DNA of 64,000 nucleotides from Mycolicibacterium chubuense NBB4 (GCF_000266905.1 NC_018027.1:2790001-2854000), one strand, 5' to 3'. Shown: positions 35,242-45,499, numbered from the stretch's first letter. Translations and numbers: made by a program. Notes: generated by a model from the letters alone, not told the origin.

Positions 35242-37407
35242 TCACACCGGTGGCGTGACCGCCGCCTTCATCGCCTCGCACAAGGCGGCCGCGCGCGGAT
35301 CCTCGAAGACGTCTTCGAGCAGCATCTGCCTGCCCTGCGGATTGCTCAGGGGCACACGCCAGTTCGGATATTCGTCGGTGGTTCCCGGCTGGTTCTGCGT
35401 GCGCACGTCACCGACGGCGTCGGCAAGCGACAGCGCGAGCAACCGCGAGGGGGTGAGCCCCAGGTAGCGGTGCAGCGCCAGCACGGTGGCGTCGACGTCC
35501 GTCTCGTCGTCTCCGAGCAGGCCGACCCGCCTCAACTCGGCCATCCACGCCGCCTGTTGCGCCCGGTCGGCGGCCAACTCCTCGTCGGCGGGCCTGGTCA
35601 GCAGCCCGAGTTCGTCCCGCAAGCGGACGTGTTCACCGGCGAGATAGCCCGCTGTCGGCGGCAGGTCGTGCGTGGTGACCGCGGACAGGCAGTATTCGCG
35701 CCATCGCGGGGCGGGCAGCGGTCCGCCGGCTGCGCCCGGGCCGTCGTGGTCGCTCTCGAACCACAGGATCGAGGTGCCGAACAGACCGCGGTCGCGCAGA
35801 TAGTCGCGCACCCACGGCTCGACCGTCCCGAGATCCTCGCCGACCACCAGCGCCCCGGCCCGCTGGGCCTCCAGCGCCACGATGCCGATCATCGCCTCGT
35901 GGTCGTAGCGCACGTAGGTGCCCTCGGTCGGTGGGGCGCCCTTCGGGATCCACCACAGCCGGAACAGCCCGATGATGTGGTCGATGCGCACCCCGCCGGA
36001 ATGTCGAAGCACCGAGTGGACCAGTGCCCGGAACGGTTCGTAGGCCGCCTCGGCGAGCCGGTCCGGACGCCACGGCGGTTGCGACCAGTCCTGCCCAAGC
36101 TGGTTGAACTCGTCCGGCGGCGCGCCCGCGGTGACCCCGAGGGCCAGCACGTCCTGCAGCGCCCAGGCGTCGGCGCCGTCGGGATCCACGCCGACCGCGA
36201 GATCGCCCATGATGCCCAGCGCCATGCCGGCCTGCACGGCGGCGCCCTGCGCGGCGGTCAACTGCTCGTCGAGCAACCACTGCAGCCAGCGGTGGAAGTC
36301 CACCTCGGCGCTGTGCTCGGCGGCGAAGTCGGCCACCGCCTCGGTGCGCGGATGCTGCAGCTCCGACGGCCACTCGTGCCAGTCGGCTCCATAGCTCTCG
36401 GCCAGCGCACACCAGGTCGCGAAGTCGTCGAGGCTGCGACCCTGCCGCTCACAGAAGGCCTGATACGCGATCTCGCGGCCGGCGGAGAACTCCACGAGGT
36501 ACAGGGATTCCAGCGCGGCGCGTTTGGCCTTCCAGGCAGCGTCGCGGTCGATCAGTTCGGACCGGCGGGCGCGGGTCTGCACCTGCGTCTGCGCTTTGCG
36601 GATGCGGCCGCGATGCCGCACGTAGGCGTACTCGGGGATGGCCTCGACGCGCAGGTACAGCGGATTGACGAAGCGCCGCGAGGTCGGCAGATACGGCGAC
36701 GGCTCCATCGGCGCGGTGGGCGCGGCCGCGTGCAGCGGGTTGACCAGCACGAAACCGGCGCCGTGCCGCGCCGCCGACCAGACGGCCAGCTCGGCCAGAT
36801 CGGTGAGATCGCCGACACCCCAGGACTTCTCGGATCTGACGCTGTAGAGCTGGACGGCCGGCCCCCAGGCACGGCCGGACCCGAGCCGGGCCGGGATGGG
36901 CAGCGAGGCCGGCGCCACGATCACCGAGGTCCCGATGTCGGACGAGTCGACCTGCAGGTACAGCCGGTGGTACCCCATCGGAAGGTCGGCAGGCAGCTCG
37001 AAGGTGGCCTCGCCGACCAGCCGGCCGTCGAGATCGTAAGGGGGCCGGTTGTTCTCGAGCTGACGAAGCCCGGTGCGCACGCTGCCGTCCTCCAGCCGCA
37101 GCCACAGGCGGGCCGGGTCGCCGTGGGTGACGTGCACCCAGAACGGCGTCGTCGTGCCGCTGCGGCCGACGATCGAGGGCGGCAGGGCACGGCCCCAGTA
37201 GTCGCGATCGTGCTCGGTGATCGACGCCGCGCGGTCCCGCTCGGTCGCCGCGGGCACCCCGAGCGCATCGAGGACCGCGACCAGGGTCGGCGCCGCCACG
37301 GTGGACGAACGGCCCGTCCAGTCCTGGTACTCGGTGGCCACCCCGTACCTGTGCGCGAGCTCCACGAGCGACGCTGACGGTTCGGTGTCCTGGACCTCCT
37401 GCGGCAT
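35242..37407 (-). CDS. malQ: 4-alpha-glucanotransferase MalQ
   Basis: A 721-aa GH77 enzyme. It transfers maltodextrin segments in glycogen metabolism. The catalytic core has the Asp nucleophile in VRIDHIIGLFRLWW, the Glu acid/base in GEDLGTVEP, and the third Asp in TTHDLPPTAGY. The N-terminal extra domain before VQLYSVRSEKSWGVGDLTDL is usual for actinobacterial MalQ. ATG 37407 is used; its GGAGG is at a long spacing. It is divergent from the MFS transporter with 77 bases between. Confidence 0.93.
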   Translation of the reverse strand: MPQEVQDTEPSASLVELAHRYGVATEYQDWTGRSSTVAAPTLVAVLDALGVPAATERDRAASITEHDRDYWGRALPPSIVGRSGTTTPFWVHVTHGDPARLWLRLEDGSVRTGLRQLENNRPPYDLDGRLVGEATFELPADLPMGYHRLYLQVDSSDIGTSVIVAPASLPIPARLGSGRAWGPAVQLYSVRSEKSWGVGDLTDLAELAVWSAARHGAGFVLVNPLHAAAPTAPMEPSPYLPTSRRFVNPLYLRVEAIPEYAYVRHRGRIRKAQTQVQTRARRSELIDRDAAWKAKRAALESLYLVEFSAGREIAYQAFCERQGRSLDDFATWCALAESYGADWHEWPSELQHPRTEAVADFAAEHSAEVDFHRWLQWLLDEQLTAAQGAAVQAGMALGIMGDLAVGVDPDGADAWALQDVLALGVTAGAPPDEFNQLGQDWSQPPWRPDRLAEAAYEPFRALVHSVLRHSGGVRIDHIIGLFRLWWIPKGAPPTEGTYVRYDHEAMIGIVALEAQRAGALVVGEDLGTVEPWVRDYLRDRGLFGTSILWFESDHDGPGAAGGPLPAPRWREYCLSAVTTHDLPPTAGYLAGEHVRLRDELGLLTRPADEELAADRAQQAAWMAELRRVGLLGDDETDVDATVLALHRYLGLTPSRLLALSLADAVGDVRTQNQPGTTDEYPNWRVPLSNPQGRQMLLEDVFEDPRAAALCEAMKAAVTPPV

Positions 37408-37484
37408 GGCGTCAATCTTGCCTCCTCGGCGGCGATGACGAACGCCGAGCGGTCCGGGCGCTGCGCTTCGGTAGGGTCCCCACC

Positions 37485-38672
37485 ATGGCGCCTGACCCGC
37501 TCGACGGCGCCGACGCACCCGACTCCCGCGCCCGCATCGCAGTGGCCGCGCTGTTCTTCACCAACGGCGCGCTGTTCGCGAATCTGCTGCCCCGATATCC
37601 GGAGATCAAGGCCGATCTGGCGATGTCCAACGCCGGCTACGGTGGCGCCATCGCGTCGTTCTCGGCGGGCGCGCTGCTGGCGGGGCTGTCCGCGGCCGCA
37701 CTGATCCGGCGTTTCGACTCCGCGCGCGTCGCACTGGCCACCACCGTGGCGCTGGCCGTGTTCATCGTCTGCGCCGCGCTGGCGCCGGCGCCGCTGCTGT
37801 TCGCGGCGGCCCTGTTCATCGCCGGCGCCGCCGACGCGATCACCGACGTCGCGCAGAACGTCAACGGGCTTCGGCTGCAACGCAGTTACGGCCGGTCGAT
37901 CATCAACTCGCTGCACGCGGTGTGGGCGATGGGCGCCATCCTCGGCGGCCTGATGGGCGCGGCGGCGATCGCGCTGCACGTTCCGCGCGCCGTGCACCTC
38001 GGTGTCGCTGCGGCGGTGTTCTGCGGGGTCGTCGCCGTTGCGTACCCGCACCTGCTGCACGGCCCGGACCACGACGATCATCCCGCGGCCCGGCACCCTG
38101 CCGGTGTCGGGCCGGGACCTCTCGTCTACCTCTCGCTGCTCGCACTGGTAGGTATCGCGATCGCCGGAGCCACCGTCGAGGACGCCGGAAGCTCCTGGGC
38201 CACTCTGTATCTGCGGGACAGCCTGGGCGCTCCGGGGCCGCTCGCGGTGCTCGGATACGTCGCGCTGGTCGGGTTCATGTTCGTCGGGCGGCTGGCCGGC
38301 GACCGGCTGGTCGACCGGTTCGGCGAACGGGCCGTGGCCCGCACCGGGGGCTTCATCACCGTCGCGGGGATGGGTGCTGCGCTCGCGATGCCGTCGGTGC
38401 CGGGCACCATCGCGGGGTTCGCCGCCGCGGGGCTGGGGGTCGCGACCGCGGTGCCCGCCGCGATGCGGGCCGCCGACGAGCTACCCGGCCTGCGGGCCGG
38501 CACCGGGCTGACGGCACTGACCTGGTTGATGCGCCTGGGATTCCTCGGCGCGCCGCTGATCGTCGGTGTGGTCGCCGATGCGACCAGCCTGCGGGTCGGC
38601 CTGCTCAGCGTCCCGGTGGCCGGCCTCGCGCTCCTCGCGCTCGCCGGCGTCCTCGCGACGCGCCGGCAGTGA
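37485..38672 (+). CDS. MFS transporter
   Basis: A 395-aa major facilitator with about twelve hydrophobic segments. The first membrane segments include AVAALFFTNGALFANLLPRYPEIK and GAIASFSAGALLAGLSAAAL. The cytoplasmic loop between helices 2 and 3 carries ALIRRFDS. The central loop is His/Pro-rich (GPDHDDHPAARHPA). The fold is like the YbjJ/fucose-permease-like group, substrate unknown. It is 77 bases from malQ on the opposite strand, so sugar or drug transport cannot be distinguished. Confidence 0.85.
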   Translation: MAPDPLDGADAPDSRARIAVAALFFTNGALFANLLPRYPEIKADLAMSNAGYGGAIASFSAGALLAGLSAAALIRRFDSARVALATTVALAVFIVCAALAPAPLLFAAALFIAGAADAITDVAQNVNGLRLQRSYGRSIINSLHAVWAMGAILGGLMGAAAIALHVPRAVHLGVAAAVFCGVVAVAYPHLLHGPDHDDHPAARHPAGVGPGPLVYLSLLALVGIAIAGATVEDAGSSWATLYLRDSLGAPGPLAVLGYVALVGFMFVGRLAGDRLVDRFGERAVARTGGFITVAGMGAALAMPSVPGTIAGFAAAGLGVATAVPAAMRAADELPGLRAGTGLTALTWLMRLGFLGAPLIVGVVADATSLRVGLLSVPVAGLALLALAGVLATRRQ

Positions 38673-38840
38673 CGGGCGCACGTCGTGGGACGCGGAAACG
38701 CCTGATCACACCGGGTGAGAATCGTCGGCGGCGGAAACGTCGAGCGGCCTAGGGTGGTCCACGACGGGCCGCACGGACACGGCCCGCTGGTACAGTTACG
38801 TACCGGGCCCGTACCAGGCATGCGACCGAAGGAGCTGGGC

Positions 38841-40412
38841 ATGACCGCTGACGCGACGACGCGCAGCACTGCAGGTGGGCGGCCGGTCGTGGACACCACC
38901 AACGGCCCCGTCCGCGGCGTCGACGACGGCACCGTCAAGGCGTGGAAGGCGGTTCGTTATGCCGCCGCACCAGTCGGCGAATTGCGCTGGCGCGCGCCGC
39001 AACCGCCGAAACGCTGGACAGAGCCCCTCGACGCGGGCCGCGTCGGGCCGGTCTGCCCGCAGCCCACCGACCCGCGCATCCCCATCGATCTCGGTGCGCC
39101 GCAGGGCGAGGACTTCTTGACCCTCAACGTGTGGGCACCGTCGAACACCGCGCCCGGTGCCGGCAAACCCGTGATGGTGTGGGTGCACGGCGGCGCGTAC
39201 ATCCTGGGCTCGGCCAGCCAGCCGCTCTACCACGGGCGCCGGCTCGCCGCCGACGGCGACGTCGTCGTCGTGACCGTCAACTACCGCCTCGGCGCGCTGG
39301 GCTTTCTCGAACTCCCCACCGTGGGCGCCGACAGCGAGCGGTTCGCCACCAATGTAGGCCTGCGCGACGTGCTGGCCGCTCTGCAGTGGGTCCGCGACAA
39401 CATCGCCGCCTTCGGCGGGGACCCGCAGCGCGTCACGCTCTTCGGCGAGTCGGCCGGGGGAGGGATCGTCACCACGCTGCTGGGCAGCCCCGCCGCGGCC
39501 GGGTTGTTCAGCTCCGCCATCGCCCAGAGCTCACCGGTGACCTCTTCGTACGACACCGAGCGCGCGGGCCGGGTGGCCCACCGCTTCCTGGAGGTCCTGG
39601 GCGTGGGACGGGACGCGCTGAGCCGGCTGGCGCACCTGCCGACCCAGGCGCTGGTGGAGGCGTCGAGAACCGTCTTCGACGAGGTGCCCGCACACACCCC
39701 CGGCAGGCTGGCGTTCGCGCCGATCGTCGACGAGGACATCGTCCCGGACTACCCGGTCAAGCTGGCCCAGGCGGGCGCCACCCACGCGGTGCCGCTGATC
39801 ATCGGGACCAACAAGCACGAAGCCGCACTGTTCCGCTACATGAAGTCGCCGCTGATGCCGATCACGACGGAGGCGGTGAAGTCGATGTTCAGCGAGATCG
39901 CGGCCGAGCAGCCGGCCGTGCAGCTGCCCAGCGAGGAGGCGCTGGCCGGCACCTACCGGGGCCGCGGCAAGGCCAAGCACCTCGGCCTGTCGAGCGACCT
40001 CGGATTCCGCATGCCGTCCCTCTGGTTCGCCGAAGGTCACCGCGCCGTCGCGCCGGTGTACCTGTACCGCTTCGACTTCGCCACGCCGATGTTGCGGCTG
40101 ATCCGGCTGCACGCCGCGCACGCCACCGAGCTTCCGTACGTGTGGGGCAATCTGGTTGCCGGACGCAAGGATCCGACGTTCGCACTCGGTGGTCTCAAGG
40201 CGGGCAAAGAGCTCTCGGCCCGCCTGCGGACCCGCTGGACGAACTTCGCCCGGCACGGGGTGCCGTCCGGACCGGCCGGGGAGCCGCAGTGGCATCCCTA
40301 TGACGCCGACGACCGGGCCACACTGGTGATCGACAAGAAGGACGCCGTGGTCCACGACCTCGACGCGCACGTGCGCCGGGCGTGGGGCGACGACGTCCTG
40401 AGCTTCCGGTAG
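38841..40412 (+). CDS. Type B carboxylesterase
   Basis: A 523-aa alpha/beta hydrolase of the carboxylesterase/lipase type B family. The nucleophile elbow is LFGESAGGG, the oxyanion hole is VHGGAYILG, and the His region is HATELPYVWG near the C-terminus. It hydrolyses esters; the natural substrate is unknown. ATG 38841 has GAAGGAG upstream. It ends 11 bases before the sterol desaturase start and the two share a strand, suggesting an operon. Confidence 0.92.
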   Translation: MTADATTRSTAGGRPVVDTTNGPVRGVDDGTVKAWKAVRYAAAPVGELRWRAPQPPKRWTEPLDAGRVGPVCPQPTDPRIPIDLGAPQGEDFLTLNVWAPSNTAPGAGKPVMVWVHGGAYILGSASQPLYHGRRLAADGDVVVVTVNYRLGALGFLELPTVGADSERFATNVGLRDVLAALQWVRDNIAAFGGDPQRVTLFGESAGGGIVTTLLGSPAAAGLFSSAIAQSSPVTSSYDTERAGRVAHRFLEVLGVGRDALSRLAHLPTQALVEASRTVFDEVPAHTPGRLAFAPIVDEDIVPDYPVKLAQAGATHAVPLIIGTNKHEAALFRYMKSPLMPITTEAVKSMFSEIAAEQPAVQLPSEEALAGTYRGRGKAKHLGLSSDLGFRMPSLWFAEGHRAVAPVYLYRFDFATPMLRLIRLHAAHATELPYVWGNLVAGRKDPTFALGGLKAGKELSARLRTRWTNFARHGVPSGPAGEPQWHPYDADDRATLVIDKKDAVVHDLDAHVRRAWGDDVLSFR

Positions 40413-40423
40413 AGGAGCCGGCC

Positions 40424-41344
<921 letters not shown>

Positions 41345-41354
41345 TCTGCGCGGT

Positions 41355-42761
41355 GTGCAGACGGTCTTCGATGCTCCTGTCGACCCGGCCCTCGTGGACC
41401 GCTCACTGGCAGGCACCACCCTCGGGTCGGTGTGGCTGGACATGCCGCGGCCGGAGTTCCCGCCACCGTCCGGACCGGTCACCGCCGACCTGGTGGTCGT
41501 CGGTGGCGGCTACACCGGCCTGTGGAGCGCGCTGCACGCGGCCCGCCGCCACCCGGACCGGCGCATCGTGCTCGTCGAGGCTCACCGCATCGGCTGGGCC
41601 GCGTCGGGGCGCAACGGCGGCTTCGTCGACGCGAGCCTGACGCACGGCTACGAGAACGGAAAGTCGCGCTGGCCCGACGAGCTCGACACTCTCGAAGCGC
41701 TGGGCCTGGAGAACCTCGACGGCATGGCTGCCGAGATCACCGAACTCGGCCTGGACACCGACTGGCAACGCACCGGAATGCTGGCCGTGGCCACCGAACC
41801 CCACCAGGTCGAGTGGCTCGAGGAGGCCTCCGGCGCCGGCCAGGGGGAGCTGCTCGACCTGCGCCGGATCCGCGACGAGGTGCACTCGCCGACCTACCTG
41901 GCCGGCCTGTACAGCGATCAGACGTGCGCGCTCGTCAACCCCGCCAAGCTCGCGCTGGAGCTGGCGCGGGCCTGCCGGGAGGCCGGCGTCGAGGTGTTCG
42001 AGCGAACCACCGTCCACCAGATCGAGTCGGGCGGGGCGGCCGTGCGCCTGCAGACGGACGGTCCACTGCTCACCTGCCGGCAGGTTGTGCTGGCCACCAA
42101 CGTCTTTCGCAGCCTGCTGCGACGCAACCGCCTCTACACCGTGCCCGTCTACGACTACGTGCTGGCCACCGAGCCGCTGAGCGAGGCGCAGCTCGGCCGC
42201 ATCGGGTGGCGGCGCCGGCAGGGAATCGGGGACTCCGGCAACCAGTTCCACTACTACCGGTTGACCGCCGACAACCGCATCGTCTGGGGGGGCTACGACG
42301 CGGTGTACCACTTCGGCAGGCAGGTGAAGTCGGCCTACGAGGACCGCACCGAGAGCTACCGCCGCCTCGCCGCGCACTTCTTCATCACCTTCCCCCAGCT
42401 CGACGACGTCCGGTTCAGCCATCGGTGGGCCGGCGCCATCGACACCAACACCCGGTTCTGCGCGCACTGGGGTCTGGCCCGGGAGGGCCGCGTCGCGTAT
42501 GTGAACGGTTTCACCGGGCTGGGAGTCGGCGCCGCCCGCTTCGCCGCCGACGTCTGCCTGGACCTGCTCGACGGGGAGCCGACAGCACGCACGCAACTGG
42601 AGATGGTGCGCAAGAAACCGGTGCCCTTCCCGCCCGAACCGCTGGCCAGCGCCGGAATCCAGGCCACCCGTTGGTCCCTGGACCGCGCCGATCACGCGGC
42701 CGGACGGCGCAACATGCTGCTGCGCATCCTCGACGCCGTCGGGCTGGGTTTCGACTCCTGA
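41355..42761 (+). CDS. FAD-dependent amine/D-amino acid oxidase-like oxidoreductase
   Basis: A 468-aa DAO-family flavoprotein like gamma-glutamylputrescine oxidase. The dinucleotide fold is VVVGGGYTGLWSALHAARR, with GWAASGRNGGFVDASL and a C-terminal WAGAIDTNTRFCAHWG, NGFTGLGVGAARFAADVCLDLLDG. It would oxidise an amine and release peroxide. GTG 41355 is used; it begins 10 bases after the desaturase stop and is probably co-transcribed. M. tuberculosis has no gene at this position as I remember it, so it may be an insertion. Confidence 0.87.
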   Translation: MQTVFDAPVDPALVDRSLAGTTLGSVWLDMPRPEFPPPSGPVTADLVVVGGGYTGLWSALHAARRHPDRRIVLVEAHRIGWAASGRNGGFVDASLTHGYENGKSRWPDELDTLEALGLENLDGMAAEITELGLDTDWQRTGMLAVATEPHQVEWLEEASGAGQGELLDLRRIRDEVHSPTYLAGLYSDQTCALVNPAKLALELARACREAGVEVFERTTVHQIESGGAAVRLQTDGPLLTCRQVVLATNVFRSLLRRNRLYTVPVYDYVLATEPLSEAQLGRIGWRRRQGIGDSGNQFHYYRLTADNRIVWGGYDAVYHFGRQVKSAYEDRTESYRRLAAHFFITFPQLDDVRFSHRWAGAIDTNTRFCAHWGLAREGRVAYVNGFTGLGVGAARFAADVCLDLLDGEPTARTQLEMVRKKPVPFPPEPLASAGIQATRWSLDRADHAAGRRNMLLRILDAVGLGFDS

Positions 42762-42832
42762 CCCCTCGGCGCGCCCGCTGTCCACTGCGGCGCGCCGCCT
42801 GTAACGCGGCTTTATCGAACCGCGATGAGCCA

Positions 42833-42858
42833 GTTACACCCGCCGCGTCAGCGGGTAT
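42833..42858 (+). promoter_or_regulatory. SigF-like promoter candidate for the secreted protease
   Basis: GTTA (42833-42836), 16 bases, GGGTAT (42853-42858). The -10 is perfect for SigF and the -35 has one mismatch. The leader to GTG 42899 would be about 35 bases. Confidence 0.4.
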
Positions 42859-42898
42859 CAGTAGCCAACCTCATCACACGGGGAGAGCGGAGGGGACT

Positions 42899-43645
42899 GT
42901 GTCGATCCGGTCGTCCAGTCGGGCACGCACACGATCGCCGAAGCGCTGGCTGCAGGTGCTGCTCGCCGCTGCCGCCGCTCCCGCCGCCGCACTGATCGCC
43001 CCGATGGCGCCGGCCGGCGCGCAGCCGGGCACGCTGGTCTACCCCGGCATGGAGATCCACCAGGACTCGGTGCTGTGCACCCTGGGCTACGTGGATCCGC
43101 AGACCCGCACCGCGTTCACGGCGGGACATTGCCGCGCGTCGGGCACGGTCACCGACAAGGGCGGCGCCGTCATCGGCGCCCAGGGGTCCTACCGCGACAA
43201 CACCCCCGACGGCACGACCATCGACACCAACCACCAGATCGCCGACTGGGAGGTCATCCAGCTGACCCCGAGCGTCGCGGTCAACAACGTGCTGCCCAGC
43301 GGTCGGGTCCTGGTGACCGACCCCGGCGTGGTGCCCCTGGCCGGGATGCCGGTGTGCCACTTCGGCGTGGTGACGGGGGAGAGCTGCGGGACCATCGACG
43401 CCGTCAACAACGGCTGGTTCACCATGACCAACGGAGTGGTGAGCAAGAAGGGCGATTCCGGCGGACCGGTGTACACGCCGACTCCCGACGGCCGCACGGT
43501 CCTCATCGGCATGTTCAACAGCACGTGGGGCGCGTTCCCTGCCGCGGTGTCGTGGCAGGCTGCCAGCCAGCAGGCCCGCGAGGACACCATCTCGGCGGCG
43601 TCGGCGACCGTCACCACCGCGCCGGAGCAGGCGCCGGCCGCCTAG
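42899..43645 (+). CDS. Secreted trypsin-like serine protease (Rv1815-like)
   Basis: A 248-aa exported protein. The signal peptide (RWLQVLLAAAAAPAAALIAP...) ends near AGAQP. The catalytic triad of a chymotrypsin-fold protease is visible: His in FTAGHCRA, Asp in QIADWEV and Ser in KKGDSGGPV. Cysteines around CTLGY, HCR, VCHFG and SCGT would form disulphides. It corresponds in position and sequence to Rv1815. GTG 42899 follows GGAGGGGAC. Its stop overlaps the convergent Ddn-like stop within CTAG. Confidence 0.92.
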   Translation: MSIRSSSRARTRSPKRWLQVLLAAAAAPAAALIAPMAPAGAQPGTLVYPGMEIHQDSVLCTLGYVDPQTRTAFTAGHCRASGTVTDKGGAVIGAQGSYRDNTPDGTTIDTNHQIADWEVIQLTPSVAVNNVLPSGRVLVTDPGVVPLAGMPVCHFGVVTGESCGTIDAVNNGWFTMTNGVVSKKGDSGGPVYTPTPDGRTVLIGMFNSTWGAFPAAVSWQAASQQAREDTISAASATVTTAPEQAPAA

Positions 43646-44082
43646 CCGACGATCTCGAACACGGGGATCGACGGCGCGACCGCCCGCATCTCGTCCCGCG
43701 TGGAGGCCGGTGTCAGCCCACCCATGTGGCCTTTGACCTCCCAGTACCAGCGGTCCAGATAGCGCTGCAGCAGTTCGGGTTTGGCGTCGTCGCCGACTTC
43801 CACGGCGCGCCGCCGTCGTGAGCGCCGCGCCGGCCCCACCTCGATCTCGCCGGCCGCCCGGACGTTGCGCGCCCACTGCGTGTCGCCCCGCGGGGAGACC
43901 AGGTAGTCGCGGCCGTCGACCGTCAGCAGATTGACCACGACCGACCGCAGCCTGCCGGTGGCGCGGCCGCGCACGCGCACCGCGGTGGTGCCGGCGATGC
44001 TGATCCCACGCTCGGCGAGCCTGCGGATCACGTCGTTGACCAGGCGGGCGCCTGTGCCGGGGGCGTCGTAACGCATGGACAT
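43642..44082 (-). CDS. Ddn-like F420-dependent nitroreductase/quinone reductase family
   Basis: A 146-aa split-barrel protein of the deazaflavin-dependent nitroreductase (Ddn/DUF385) family. Characteristic parts are VRGRATGRLRSVVVNLLTVDGRDYLVSPRGDTQWARNVRAAGE. The family uses coenzyme F420 to reduce quinones or nitro groups. ATG 44082 is divergent from the TetR gene, and two matching palindromes lie between, so it is the likely TetR target. Confidence 0.85.
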   Translation of the reverse strand: MSMRYDAPGTGARLVNDVIRRLAERGISIAGTTAVRVRGRATGRLRSVVVNLLTVDGRDYLVSPRGDTQWARNVRAAGEIEVGPARRSRRRRAVEVGDDAKPELLQRYLDRWYWEVKGHMGGLTPASTRDEMRAVAPSIPVFEIVG

Positions 44083-44101
44083 CGGGAACTCCTTCCACTT
44101 C

Positions 44102-44116
44102 GAGAGCAGTGCTCTC
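44102..44116. promoter_or_regulatory. TetR operator candidate 1: GAGAGCA-G-TGCTCTC
   Basis: A perfect inverted repeat with 7-base arms around one central base, 20 bases upstream of the Ddn-like start. The same 15-mer recurs 48 bases away with two changes. Both sit between the divergent TetR and Ddn-like genes, the classic layout for TetR autoregulation. Confidence 0.65.
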
Positions 44117-44149
44117 TAAAAGAGACTGCCACGCCGGAGGCAGTAAAGC

Positions 44150-44164
44150 AAGAGCAGTGATCTC
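44150..44164. promoter_or_regulatory. TetR operator candidate 2, 13/15 match to site 1
   Basis: AAGAGCAGTGATCTC at 44150-44164 differs from the perfect palindrome at two positions. It lies 22 bases before the TetR GTG start. The centre-to-centre distance is 48 bases, so two dimers could bind on nearly the same DNA face. Confidence 0.5.
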
Positions 44165-44185
44165 GGTTTGTGCCACACTGGCCGG

Positions 44186-44866
44186 GTGGGAAAACGACAG
44201 GACGCCCGCGACCGGACCGAGCGCCGCATCATCGAGCTCGGCAGGAAGCACCTCGTCACCGAAGGCGCCGCCGGACTCTCACTGCGCGCGATCGCCCGCG
44301 ATCTGGGCATGGTGTCCTCGGCGGTGTACCGCTACGTCGCCAGCCGCGACGAGCTGCTCACCGTGCTGCTCGTCGACGCCTACGCCGAGCTCGCCGACGC
44401 GGTCGAGCAGGCCCGCGCGGCGGCCGGGGACACCTGGCACCGGCAGCTGACCGCAATGGCCGGCGCGGCCCGCCGGTGGGCGGTGGAGCAGCCGGCCAGC
44501 TGGGCACTGCTGTACGGCAGCCCCGTTCCGGGCTATCACGCTCCGCGGGAGAGAACAGTCGAGCCCGGCACCCGGGTGGTGGGCTCGCTGCTGGCGGTCG
44601 TGGCGGCCGGCGTCCAGACGGGCGACATCCCGACGGCGAATGTCGCTGTGCCCCAGGCATTGTCACCCGAGTTCGCCGAGGTCCGGGCGGAGTTCGGCGT
44701 CGCGGTCGACGACACGGTGATCGCCAGGTGCCTCGTGGTGTGGGCGGCGCTCGTCGGCGCCATCAGCCTCGAGGTGTTCGGCCAGTACGGCCAGGACACC
44801 TTCGCCGACCCCGCTCTGGTCTTCGACACCCAGATGGCGCTACTGACCGAGATGCTTCGTCAGTAG
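44186..44866 (+). CDS. TetR-family repressor (Rv1816-like)
   Basis: A 226-aa TetR regulator. The N-terminal HTH is RTERRIIELGRKHLVTEGAAGLSLRAIARDLGMVSSAVYRYVASRDELL, and the C-terminal ligand domain belongs to the WHG-type TetR group (AVEQPASWALLYGSPVPGYHAP). Its position matches Rv1816. GTG 44186 is used; ATG or TTG starts to 44168 are possible. It probably binds the two palindromes just upstream, controlling itself and the divergent Ddn-like gene. Confidence 0.88.
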   Translation: MGKRQDARDRTERRIIELGRKHLVTEGAAGLSLRAIARDLGMVSSAVYRYVASRDELLTVLLVDAYAELADAVEQARAAAGDTWHRQLTAMAGAARRWAVEQPASWALLYGSPVPGYHAPRERTVEPGTRVVGSLLAVVAAGVQTGDIPTANVAVPQALSPEFAEVRAEFGVAVDDTVIARCLVVWAALVGAISLEVFGQYGQDTFADPALVFDTQMALLTEMLRQ

Positions 44867-45396
44867 GCCCAACTGCCCGAGGGGCTGACGACGAAGCCGT
44901 GTTCGCCGTAGTGGCGGTCCGGCGGATCGGGGGTGTCGGCCGCCCACGAGTCGGGCTTACCGGCCCGGCAGGCCAGCGTGTCCGCCGTCGGTACGGCACA
45001 CACGACGCCGTTGCCCGCCGCGAGCTTGGCACCGGTCGGCAGGAGCGGATACGACCCCGCCCCGGGATCGAGATCGGACCGGCTGAAGGCGCCTTCCGTC
45101 GTCAGCGACACCGACACCATCGTCGTCCCCGGTGCCGATCCTGCGATCGGGCCTTGACAGAAGACGCCGAGGTCGGGGATCAGGCTGTCCTGACACCGCA
45201 GTCCTGCCGGCGTGCTGAACACCCATCCCGACATGCTGGGATGCGCACCCATCAGCTGATATCCCGAGGGATCTACCGCGGAGAAGGCGTCGACGTCGGG
45301 GAACCCGGGCGGAGCCGCGTGGGCCACGCCTGCGCCGGCGATCAGGCTCGAGGCGGCGACGACAGGCAAGAGCACGGGCATGACGAGCGCACGCAT
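44860..45396 (-). CDS. Secreted hypothetical protein
   Basis: A 178-aa exported protein of unknown function. The signal peptide is clear (MRALVMPVLLPVVAASSLIAG then AGVAHA, cleavage before APPGF). The mature region has four cysteines (RCQDS, FCQGP, VCAVP, ACRAG) and looks like a small disulphide-linked domain of the kind common in mycobacterial exported proteins. Its stop overlaps the tetR stop by a few bases. ATG 45396 is used. It is divergent from the VOC gene across the KstR-type palindrome. Confidence 0.78.
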   Translation of the reverse strand: MRALVMPVLLPVVAASSLIAGAGVAHAAPPGFPDVDAFSAVDPSGYQLMGAHPSMSGWVFSTPAGLRCQDSLIPDLGVFCQGPIAGSAPGTTMVSVSLTTEGAFSRSDLDPGAGSYPLLPTGAKLAAGNGVVCAVPTADTLACRAGKPDSWAADTPDPPDRHYGEHGFVVSPSGSWAY

Positions 45397-45450
45397 GTCC
45401 GGGATATCGGCCGGCGGCACCGTCGCGTTAGCGACGCGGCCGCCCGGAAT

Positions 45451-45464
45451 TAGAACACGTTCTA
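45451..45464. promoter_or_regulatory. KstR-type operator TAGAACACGTTCTA
   Basis: A perfect 14-bp palindrome that fits the KstR consensus TnnAACnnGTTnnA at every fixed position. KstR represses cholesterol-degradation genes in mycobacteria. It sits 36 bases before the VOC gene and 55 before the secreted protein on the other strand, so it could control one or both. Confidence 0.7.
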
Positions 45465-45499
45465 GCCAGCCTCCCCGGCTGGCGATATCCTACGAACCG

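Noticed and set aside
38780..38840. GTAC-rich inverted sequence before the carboxylesterase
   Set aside because: The two halves are not symmetric enough for an operator, and no family motif fits.
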